64,000 bases of DNA from positions 62,001 through 126,000 of the forward strand of contig MEDY01000052.1 in the NCBI GenBank assembly GCA_001724265.1, in the 5' to 3' direction. Shown here one piece after another: positions 43,691 through 52,559 of the stretch. The position numbers were made by a program, and so were the translations under genes. Source of the stretch: Rhizaria sp. SCN 62-66 (lineage: Eukaryota > Rhizaria, unplaced). Every line of letters begins with the position of its first letter. Within the stretch, counting starts at the first letter, position 1. The notes under the pieces are model-generated. The model searched no databases, was not told the origin of the DNA, and was given only the letters and a program-made list of their open reading frames with translations.

Positions 43691-45976
43691 ATGGACCGCC
43701 GCGCTGCCACCCTGGTTGAGCTCACCAACCTTTCCGCGGCCCCCGCGCACGGCGACTCGGTGCTGCGCGACGCGTGCCGCCGCGGCGACGTTACTTCAGC
43801 CACGAAAGCCCTGACTCGTGGTGCCAACGCGTCCTCGCGCGACTCAGACGGTGAAACGCCGCTCCACGCGGCCGCACTCGGAGGTCACTCGCGTCTGGTT
43901 GAGCTTTTGCTTTAGGCGGGCGCTGATCCGTCTGCAGCGGCTTTCGCGACTCTGGAGACGCCGCTGCACTACGCAGTGTTGGCAAACCACCTCGCCGCCG
44001 CCGCCGCGCTCCTGCTCTCCCCCGCCTCCTCCACCGCGGCCCCCGCGTCAGCCTCGGCGCTTCGCGGCTCCGCGCGGGGTGCTCTGTGCGCGCGCGACGC
44101 TGTGGGCCGGTCAGCGCTGTACTGCGCGGTTATGATGGGCCGGCCTGCGTTGGTGCGGCTGCTGCTGGGTTGCGGCGCCGACCCTAACGAGGCCGGCGGG
44201 GCTTACGGGCACTCGCTCATCTGGACCGCGGCGTACTACGCGCAGCCAGAGTGTCTGCAGCTGCTGCTTGCGGCGGGAGCCTCGCTGACACCAAAGCAAT
44301 CCTCGCACTCTCCTGAGCACACATCGGCTGAGGGCAAGACTGCAACGGCCGCTGCGGCGCCTCACAGGAGTCCGATCGACGGCGCGAGCGCTGCGGCCGC
44401 GTCAGGCGCGCTGCCTGACGCTGCCTCTGCGGCCGCTGTTAGTCTCGCTGATGCCCTAGGCAAGCTCACAATCACCGAGGCCAACGCCGACAAATCCGAT
44501 GCTGCGGCGGCGACTGGTGGCTTTGTGTCATCATCGAGTCCTGTGTCGACGGGGCCTCGCTCGCCTGCGCCGCTGCTGGGCGCCGCGATCGCGATGCGCT
44601 CGTCCAACAGCGACCTCCGCGTTCCCGTGACCAGCAGTGGCAGCGGCGATGCGCGTGGCTCCAGCCTCGGTCACGGTCGCGGTCACGCGAATGTAAATAG
44701 CCTGTCAAGTGCAGGGTCGCTCGAGTTTGAGCACGTTGCGCTACCGGGCGACTACAGCGCGGGCTCAGAGGGCGACGACAGCAAGGACCACAGCGGCGGA
44801 CCCGCGTTTATAACCGCGACTACCGTGGCTGTCGCAGTACCAGGGAATGGCAGTGCACTTGCGCCGCCCCAGCAGTCTGCGACGACGGCGACGATGACCG
44901 TGGCGAATCACGTCCAGTTCGTGCCGCCGTCTGAGGACAGCTATTTCCCGCTTGAAGCCGCCGCGCGCTCTGGTGACGCGCCCACGGTTGCGCTTGTGCT
45001 GCTCGCCGCCGCGCGCACAGAGGCCGAGGCGAACGCCGCCGCGTCACCACAAGCAACGTCATCATCTTTGTCAAGTCCTTCTTTTGCTGCCACGGTTGCT
45101 GGCTGGTTCTCGGCCGCCACTGCAGCCGTTACAGGCTTTAGCGCCGCCGACAACACCGCTGCGGACACTGCTACAGACGCTGACGGCGCCGAGCTGCGCG
45201 CCGACGCCGCCGCCGTGGTCGCCGCCGCATGCTCCAGCCTGCCGCGTGCGCCTGCGGTCGACGAGCCCACGCGCGCGCGCGCCGCGGCCGCGCTGGCCCG
45301 CCTGCGCGCGAGCGCCGCCGTGCGCGCCGCGCTGTCGGCATCGAACCCTGCCGCGGGGGGCTCGTTCCCGCTGTGGACGGCCGCAGCAGGCGGCCACGTG
45401 CCCGTCGCGGCGGTGCTGCTGGCGGCCGGCGCCGCTGCGGGGCAGCGCCACGTCGTTTCGGGAGGCACGCCGCTGCATTGCGCGGCCGGCGACGTCGCTG
45501 GCGCGCTGGGCGGGGGACCGGGCGCCTCGGGCGCGGGGGCCCCCGGCGGCGGGCGCGCCGCGGCCGAACTCGTGGCACTATTGACTCGCTGCGGCGGCTC
45601 TGGCTCGGGGTCTGGGCTAGAGGCGCGCGACCGGCGCGGACGCACTGCGCTCCACACTGCGGCGGCGCGCGTGGAGCCTTCGGTGGTCTCTGCACTCCTG
45701 CGCGCGGGCGCAGACCCATTGGCGGAGGATACCATCGGGCTGACGCCGCTTGGAGTAGCGCGCGACGCGGGCGCGGAGGGACTCACCAAGGCCATGCTGC
45801 TGCGCGCGACCAGGGCTGCGCTGGACGCACGCAGGGCTGGAAAGCATTCGCAACAACAGCAGCATTCGCAGCAACAGCAACAGCAGCAGCTGCAGCAGCA
45901 GCTGCAGCAGAAGCAGAGAGGACCTACAAAGAAGCGCGCTGGCTACGAGGAAGAGGAAGAAGAAGAGGAGCAGTGA
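43691..45976 (+). CDS. Ankyrin-repeat protein with in-frame TAG in the second repeat
   Basis: The frame runs from the ATG at 43691 to a TGA at 45974-45976 (762 codons), interrupted only by TAG at 43913-43915 (codon 75). Ankyrin repeats are clear on both sides: DGETPLHAAALGGHSRLVELLL, then the TAG, then AGADPSAAAFATLETPLHYAVLANH. Later repeats include DAVGRSALYCAVMMGRPALVRLLLGCGADPN, FPLWTAAAGGHVPVAAVLLAAGA and RGRTALHTAAARVEPSVVSALLRAGADP. The TAG sits inside the standard LLLxAGAD turn, where any residue is tolerated and Gln, Lys or Glu are common, so the codon is sense or the gene is broken at exactly this point. The middle is Ala/Ser-rich. The C-terminus is Gln-rich, then acidic. An acceptor-like CCTGCAG directly precedes the ATG. 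Partners are unknown; ankyrin repeats bind other proteins. Confidence 0.85.
43913..43915 (+). other. In-frame TAG read as sense (ankyrin gene, codon 75)
   Basis: Falls at the variable position of LVELLL-x-AGADP, a canonical ankyrin repeat junction. No intron signals flank it, and the repeat continues without loss of register. Confidence 0.9.
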
Positions 45977-46608
45977 AGCAACTCTTTGCTTAGTGAGTTT
46001 ACTCGTAGAATTGCTATCCATGCGTATCGACTGATCTTGTAAGCATATGAAACGCTGTAGTGTAGACAAAGAATGCGCATATAGAGTCAGAATATGAAGA
46101 ACTACATTACATATTCACTCACGAATAGAGAATTGAGAAAGCGTCAAAATGACGTTTACATTGTGCGCAAACAAAATATCGATCGCCACCTTCAAATAAT
46201 AATGTCTGTTCACATACACTCCGCACCACATTAAATACGACAACTGATGGTAGTGACAATAATCAGACATTTAGCGTATATACGCATGTTCGACTAAGTA
46301 TAATTTGCTGTATTGTTAGAATCAGGAGTAAATCAATAAATACCTGCGCATGAATGACTGTTTGTGACAGTGAAAGACGCGTGTCACCTAGCAAAGAGTG
46401 GCCGGTACACCGGACACTACACTTGCTTGCGAAACAATGCGCCTCAAATAAATTTGGTTAAAATTATTATGAGCTGCTTCAACTATTGTTCATTCTACTG
46501 TGTGTCGTGTCGCGCGAGCATTTCATTGTACTCACGTTCACAGTGCACAACTGGTGAAATCAATGACAAAGCAAAGCAAAGCAAACAAAGCAAGGCAAGG
46601 CAAGGTGT
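45977..46608. other. Convergent intergenic region, no gene seen
   Basis: AT-rich spacer with the 3' ends of the ankyrin gene and the two-TM gene. No coding or RNA gene is recognised apart from the pentanucleotide repeat at its right end. Confidence 0.5.
46566..46606. repeat. GCAAA/GCAAG pentanucleotide tandem repeat
   Basis: Eight units of CAAAG/CAAGG type lie in the 3' untranslated region of the two-TM protein gene, directly beside its TGA. Confidence 0.85.
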
Positions 46609-47400
46609 TCACCACGCGATCTCGTTGTAAGTGCCACAACACCCGTCGCGGCGCGTCTTGGTAGTGCAGCAAAAGTGCACCGCGTTGTACGTCATCACGA
46701 GTGCGACGAGAGCGAACGGAGCAAGTCCTAGCACCAGCAGCACGACAGCGGCGCCGACGCCGGACCCGCCGCAGGTCCAGCTCTCCGGCCCGTCGCCGCT
46801 CAGCGACGCGGCGCAGATGCCGCCGAACACGGCCATGATAATGAACCCTGCGACGGTGCTCACCAGCAGACACAGCGCCGTGGCCGCCATGCAGAGCACA
46901 CGGCGCTTGACTGCCTGGCGTTCAGCCGCGCCGGGGCCCGCGGGCGCGCCCGTCGCCGCGGCCGCCACGGCCGCCATCGAGGCCGAGCCCGCGGCCGGGG
47001 GCGGCTGCACGGGCGCGGGCTGGCAGTGCTGGCACTGGCCCGTGGCATGCGCGTGTGCGTGTGCCGCAGCGGCGCTGTAGTGCGCGTGGGCGTAATGTGC
47101 TTGGTAGTTGGCGCTGGCGTTGTTGACGTTCAGCGCAAGTGGGCTTGCACCAACGCCGGGCGCAGGCGACATAACGGGCGAGTCTCGTGTAGCGCGTAGC
47201 GCGGCAATGACGCCCGAGGTGTCCTCGGCACCCGCGGAGACGCCGTGCAACGCGCGGAAGGAGGAGCCGTGCACAGGCACGAGCGCCGAGTCAGGCGACG
47301 CGTTGGCGCTGATCTCGGGGGTCGAGGAGACGGAGACTTCGATGTCGTGCACGTCCAGTGGCAGCGCGGTCGGCTGGAACGAGCTGGGATCGGTGGACAT
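46609..47400 (-). CDS. Two-TM protein with cytosolic low-complexity N-terminus, function unknown
   Basis: Single exon, 263 residues, ending in TGA; the ATG at 47400 begins MSTDPSSFQPTALPLDVHD. The first 150 residues are Ala/Ser/Pro-rich with a His/Ala/Tyr patch (HYAHAHYSAAAAHAHAHATG) and a QCQHCQP motif. Two hydrophobic helices follow: residues about 178-208 (starting VLCMAATALCLLVSTVAG) and about 222-250 (GVGAAVVLLVLGLAPFALVA), separated by a short Gly/Ser/Cys loop. The tail is rich in Cys and charged residues (HFCCTTKTRRDGCCGTY), suggesting palmitoylation. I recognise no family. A small membrane adaptor or channel-like protein would be speculation. Confidence 0.75.
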   Translation of the reverse strand: MSTDPSSFQPTALPLDVHDIEVSVSSTPEISANASPDSALVPVHGSSFRALHGVSAGAEDTSGVIAALRATRDSPVMSPAPGVGASPLALNVNNASANYQAHYAHAHYSAAAAHAHAHATGQCQHCQPAPVQPPPAAGSASMAAVAAAATGAPAGPGAAERQAVKRRVLCMAATALCLLVSTVAGFIIMAVFGGICAASLSGDGPESWTCGGSGVGAAVVLLVLGLAPFALVALVMTYNAVHFCCTTKTRRDGCCGTYNEIAW

Positions 47401-47951
47401 TTCGAGACAAGGGCGCCCGGGAGCGGGGCAGCGAGGAAGAAGGGGGTGGAGGAGCTTGCGAAGGAGAGAGAACTTCGAGCGCACTAGTGGAAAGTAGTGA
47501 CGGCAATAGAAGAGACCAGATATAAATTTGAGTTCAAGAAGTATTCAAAACTAAGTACAAAGGCTATACATTCATGTCAGGCGTGTAACGCATGAAGGGT
47601 TGTGTCTACAGTCAGCGAGTTTATTTGCACCTGTGTTCACCATCACTGACCCAGTCTGAGCCAACGACAAGCAAATGTTACGCACACAAACAGGCGCTAC
47701 TTGTGACAGTCTCTCACTCGAAACAAAGGCAGTTCAAGTCAGGGCTTTGGTGGTGCATTGAATGTTGGCGTTGAGATTTAATATTTTGTGTATTTTTAAC
47801 ATACTCTTTTTCTTAACATACATATCCCCCATCGTAACATTGTGACCCACTGCGCATTCAAGCGTCGCCCTTGCGCCGCTCCTCCGCACACTGCTCACTT
47901 CACGCATCCATCAACCCGCGCCCCGGGCGACACGACAATGACCCCGCGCGC
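47401..47951. other. Intergenic region, no gene seen
   Basis: Spacer between two minus-strand genes: the promoter of the two-TM gene and the 3' end of the EF-hand gene. Nothing further is recognised. Confidence 0.5.
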
Positions 47952-48655
47952 TTACTGCGGTGCGCCGCGCGCGGCCCCGATGGAGACGTCCTGGCTGGCC
48001 GAGGTGTCGGCATCGGACCGGCGCGGACGGTGGGCGTGCGTGTGCGACATGAAGTTCACCCCCGTCTCAGCGCCAGCGGCGTGAGAGCGCGTGGACTTGG
48101 CCAGGTAGCGGCGCTCGAACTCCTCCCATGACACGCGGCCATCGCCGTCAGTGTCCATGGTGCCGATGAGCCGAGCCGCGCCGGCGTCGAGCGCGGAGGC
48201 GGACAGGCCGGAGAGAGAGAGCACATGCGCCGCCTCGCTCGTGTCGATGTACCCGTCGCCGTCACGGTCCCACTGCTGGAAATTCTTGCGGATCGCGTCA
48301 ACGCGCGCCTCGGAGAGCGAGGCGGCGGTCGAGACCGCGGTCGCAGAAGGCCCGAGAGCGGGGGAGCCGCCGAGGCACACTTCGCCATCAGCTGCGCCCG
48401 AGGCGGAAGCGGGAGGAATCGCGCGTACGGGCGTGCGCACAGCCGGCGTCGCGGTCGTGGCGGAAAAGACAGGATTCGTTGGAGTCGGAATATCCTGAAC
48501 GAAGCGCGAACCATGGCGTGGTGGCGGAGTTTGTTTTAAGAGAGTCGAGAAAGGAGGCTGTGAGTGACCCGGAAACTTTGAGCGCCGAATTCAATCCAGT
48601 TTTGTAGTTGAACCGCGCTGTGGATATTGTGAACATATGTATATAGACGTACCAT
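47952..48655 (-). CDS. EF-hand calcium-binding protein; first exon may be the ATG alone
   Basis: The coding body lies at 48494-47952 and ends in TAA. Two canonical EF-hand loops are visible: DRDGDGYIDTSE and DTDGDGRVSWEE, each with Asp at 1, 3 and 5, Gly at 6 and Glu at 12, so both should bind calcium. Flanking regions are Ala/Ser/Pro-rich and His/Arg-rich. No in-frame ATG exists in the body before the domain. Upstream, ATG at 48655-48653 is followed directly by GTACGT, the usual donor of this genome, and an acceptor at 48495 (TTCAG|GAT) would place the ATG in frame (about 181 residues). A second acceptor, CTCACAG near 48562, also keeps the frame. The start is therefore inferred, and an ATG-only exon is unusual. 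The target protein is unknown. Confidence 0.72.
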
Positions 48656-49054
48656 TTTAAATTATGATACTTAAATCCGTAATCAAGCTGCGGATTCGTC
48701 TCACTACACATATGACGTGAACTAGCCGTTTGGGTATCCTTCCACCACAATCGCAAGCCAAGCCTTGGCGCCCTTGAGTGACTAACTTCAAACCAAATTT
48801 CGGCAGGTCCAACGCTGTCAGTTGAAGATGAAACTTGAATATATATATTGAATATATTGGCAGCATATCATATCCATTTTTTAAATCTAAGCTTTGTTTT
48901 TAACTTCGTTTTTCGCTTCTTCCTCTGTTGCTGTTCAAGACTCTTCACCAGACCTTGAAGCTGTTGTGTATTTTCTCGTCCAGCACCTGTCTTTGAGGCA
49001 GTGTGCGTTTTTATGGACTGCGAGAAGTGTGCCTTGTAACTACCACTGCTTGTT
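48656..49054. other. Divergent promoter region, no gene seen
   Basis: Between the proposed EF-hand start and SLX1. It contains AT-rich repeats (ATATATATTGAATATATTGG near 48840). No gene is recognised. Confidence 0.45.
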
Positions 49055-49640
49055 ATGGCCGAGTGGAACGTGATAAGCTCTCAGGTGGCGATCACCGCAG
49101 CCGCGGGCGGCGCGCGCATCCCGCAGCAGTCACGTTCATCAACTTTCAACTGTTGCTATGCGCTGCGCTCGCTGAACCCGTCTTTCCCGCACTCCACCTA
49201 CATCGGTTTTACCAACAACCCGCGGCGGCGTCTGCGGCAGCACAACGGCGCGCTGCGCAACGGCGCGCGCGAGACGTCCCGGCGCCGCCCCTGGGAAATG
49301 CTTGGCTGCGTGCACGGCTTCCCCAACCCCATCTCGGCGCTCCAGTTCGAGTGGGCGTGGCAGAACCCGCACCGCTCGCGTCACGTGCGCGCCGCGCTGG
49401 CGGGGCAGTCGTTCCCACGTGGCGCGCGCGGCACGCTGCGGATTGCGCTGGCGATGCTGCATGTGCAGCCCTGGGCGCGGCTGCCGTTGGCGCTGCATTT
49501 CACCTCGGCGGCGGCAGCTGAGCTCGCGCGCGGCGGCGGCGCGAGGGAGCCGCCGCGGCACGTGCCTGTCACGGTGGGGCCGCTTGAGACGTTGCCGTGC
49601 TACGCTGCGCGGCCCGCCGGCGCGAGCGAACTGCTCGACA

Positions 49641-49723
<83 letters not shown>

Positions 49724-51993
49724 TCAACGATGACGACGGAGATGGCGTGAGCAGCGGCCGCGACGCGGACGAGGGTGATGCTGGTGACGGTGACGGCGAC
49801 GGCGGAAATAGGTCGCGTCACGGTGGGTTTTTGCTGACTCAATACTTCCCCGCCCATCGCGACAACCAGAACAGTAACAATGGCAGCGGCAATGGTGGCA
49901 ATGGTATTGAAGAGTACGGTGGTGAGTACGATGGCGACTTCTATCAGTACTACGCTCCACCCACGGACGGTGACGCTGACCTTAATGCTAATGGCGCCTA
50001 CGGTGACGGTCACCTGGCCGCTGCGATGGTGTCTGCGACTGCAGCAGCGGAAGAACATAAAAGCAGCAGCACTAACAACAACAACTTCGACTATGACGAC
50101 GACGACAACGACGACAGTGAAATGGGCCGGTGGCTGCGCGAGCTCACTCAGCCGCCCGCAGCGCCTTCGTCACCGCTATACACGCCCACACCAACCCTTC
50201 TGCAGTCATCATCCGCCGTCGACTTTGCGCAATCCTCGTCCGCTGCCAACGCCTCCGCCGCCCTGCAGTCCTCTGCTACAGCGCCGTTGCAGCAGCCTAC
50301 GCCGCGTAATGCGTTCTCGCTTTCACAGTCACATGTGCAGCTGCCTGCCCCAGTGAGGCGCGCGCCCTTTGCCCGCCCCGCGTCCGCCGCTTCTGGCACT
50401 GCTACGACAGCTACGATTGTGACTAGTTCTCACTCTGGTGCCGATGTCAGTGGCACGCTGTCGCGCACGTCGTCGCTCTCGCTCGCGCGCGCCCCGTTAT
50501 CCCGTGCATCGTCGGCGTCACTATTCTCCGATCCAGCGTTTTCTTCCTCATCCTCTGCAGCAGCAGCAGCATTGCCAACCCTCGGCGCTGGTGGCGTGTC
50601 CGATGGTGTGGCGTTGCCGGCGACCGTGCGCGCCGCCGCCGCCACAGTCCTGCGCATGCTCGCCGGCAGCGCCACGGGCGCCGACGCCGCCGCGCTCGCC
50701 GCCACGGGCGTCGCACCGTCCTCCGCGGCCTCCGCCGCGGCGGCCGCCGCTGAGGCCGCGCTCCCGCGCTGCGCTGTGTGCCGCGACCCCGCGCCGCTAC
50801 CGCGACCGCCGCTGCCCGCGCCGCTGCCCGGCGCCGGTGGGGACGCCGCCGTGGCGCGCCTGCTCGCCTCCGTCGCCGCCGCGCCGCAGTGGCTCGAACC
50901 CCCCGTGTCTGCCGCGTTGTCTGGCGTCGCTGCTGGCGGTGGCGGGAGTGGCCCGCCGCGCGCGCCCGTGGCAGTGCAGTTCTGCACCGCTGCCGCGCTC
51001 GTGCCCGTCGCCGCCGCCGCCGCCACAGGGATGGCCGCAGTGCGCGGCTGTGGGGCGTGGGCGCACCGTGTGTGCCTTATCCGGGCCTTTGCACAGCAGG
51101 CGGAGGCCTCGCTCGCGCCCTTTGACGCAAACGCACCGCAAAACAACACGGCATTGGAGGCAGAAAACGACAAGCCTAAGGGTAAGGGCAAAGGCAGCAA
51201 GAGTAAAGGCAAAGGCAAAGACCTATCTGTATTCAACACTCCTGTAGCAACCACGCGCGCGCCCCCGAATGCCGGCGGCATCGATGACGGCGATGACGGT
51301 GCTGCTGCGGGGAGCGCTGCTGCAACTCTGGCGCCGTTGCTGCCGTTCTCGTCGCCGCACCTGCGTCGCCGGTGCGCGGGTGCGTGCCGCGCGCCGCTGC
51401 TGCCCGCCGCGGGGCTGTGCCCGTGCTGCCGTGCACCACTGATGTGGGCGCGCGTTGTTGCCGCTGCCACGGCCGCGCAGGAGCGCCGCGCCGCCGCGTA
51501 CGCGCTCGCCATGAAGACGCTCCGCAAACACCTCAGCACAACCGCTGCTAGCGGTGCGGCGGGCGAGTCCGGCGCTGATGCCGGGGGCGGGCGGCGGAGC
51601 AAGCAGGGCGGGATTAAGCGCAAGGGCTCGGGCACGGGCTCCGCTTGCGGCACGACTGCGAGCACGTTATCTGCCGTGTCCGCTGGCCCGCCGGGAGCGA
51701 TTTACGCTAAGGCACGCGCGCTGTCGCGGGCGTCGTCGCTCTCGCAGCAGCAGGCGCTCTCGCAGCAGCAGGCGCCGGCGCAGGAGCGACAGGCACAGCC
51801 GTTGTCGCAGACCGCTCATGTTGCGGCGGCGTCGGGGGCTCCGTCACTGTCGCTGTCGCAGCCTGGAGCGAATCGCGGACACGAAGCAGACGCGATAAAC
51901 GCTGGAGGAGCGCTGTCGCACGCGCGCGCGCTGGGCGCCATTGAGGAGGAAGGCGACATTGCGGGCGTCGATGACGATTGGGGCTGGGAGTGA
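49055..51993 (+). CDS. SLX1: SLX1 structure-specific endonuclease subunit, reading frame broken at a (GAC)27 tract
   Basis: The N-terminal half reads in one frame from the ATG at 49055: a GIY-YIG nuclease domain with [29 protein letters not shown] and [14 protein letters not shown], then [10 protein letters not shown], closely matching SLX1. A run of 27 Asp codons (49643-49723) follows, after which this frame reaches TGA at 49748-49750. The C-terminal half is open one frame over until TGA at 51991-51993 and carries the matching SLX1 zinc finger: [21 protein letters not shown] and [12 protein letters not shown]. The two halves belong to one protein, so a single missing base in or beside the repeat, or a -1 frameshift, is needed. 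SLX1 with SLX4 cuts Holliday junctions and flaps. The linker is low complexity (Ser/Ala, Lys-rich [11 protein letters not shown]). Confidence 0.85.
49643..49723 (+). repeat. (GAC)27 microsatellite encoding poly-Asp
   Basis: Twenty-seven uninterrupted GAC units inside SLX1. The reading frames of the two SLX1 halves disagree across it. Confidence 0.97.
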
Positions 51994-52559
51994 GCGCAGG
52001 CTGGGTAGACGTGCGTTTCCGCGCGGGAGTGACTCTTTCGAGCCGTTAGTATTCTCAAATCGTTTGAGGTGGTGATGCATTTCAAAGGAAAACCCAATCA
52101 AAATAGCCTCTGAAAGATATTATAATACTTTATTTAGATATTTTGAAATACATAGATTTTAAAATCAGCAATATCATTCTGTTTAGCTATTATCCATATT
52201 GTATTTTCGCCGATGAAAATCGAGGTTTTTTTGGACGTAAAGCTTACAGTTCAACGGATCGCACAGGTTACACTGCGCATGGCCGATCCATCATATGACT
52301 GAGATCATGCATCCTTTCATTATCGGCTTTCAATGCAGTTCCTAGTTAACATAATTACATCAACAAGTTTAAACAACACATTTTAAATATTTACCTAAAA
52401 ACATTTAGATTGAAACGCACGTATATCCTTATATCCACGCATTGTTCAATTCCTGAGAGCGAGTTGAATACTGTGGACACGCAACTCACGCTAAGCAGGG
52501 TTTTGTCTTGTTTTGTGTTCTCGTACTCAGAACTAACTGCCTACAAGCATTGCCGCAAA
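51994..52559. other. Intergenic region, no gene seen
   Basis: AT-rich spacer between SLX1 and the first La-family gene. The La frame extends open to 52410 without a better ATG. Confidence 0.5.

Noticed and set aside
43691-43976. Intron around the ankyrin TAG
   Set aside because: No GTACG donor or suitable acceptor is present, and removing sequence would delete part of a well-formed ankyrin repeat.
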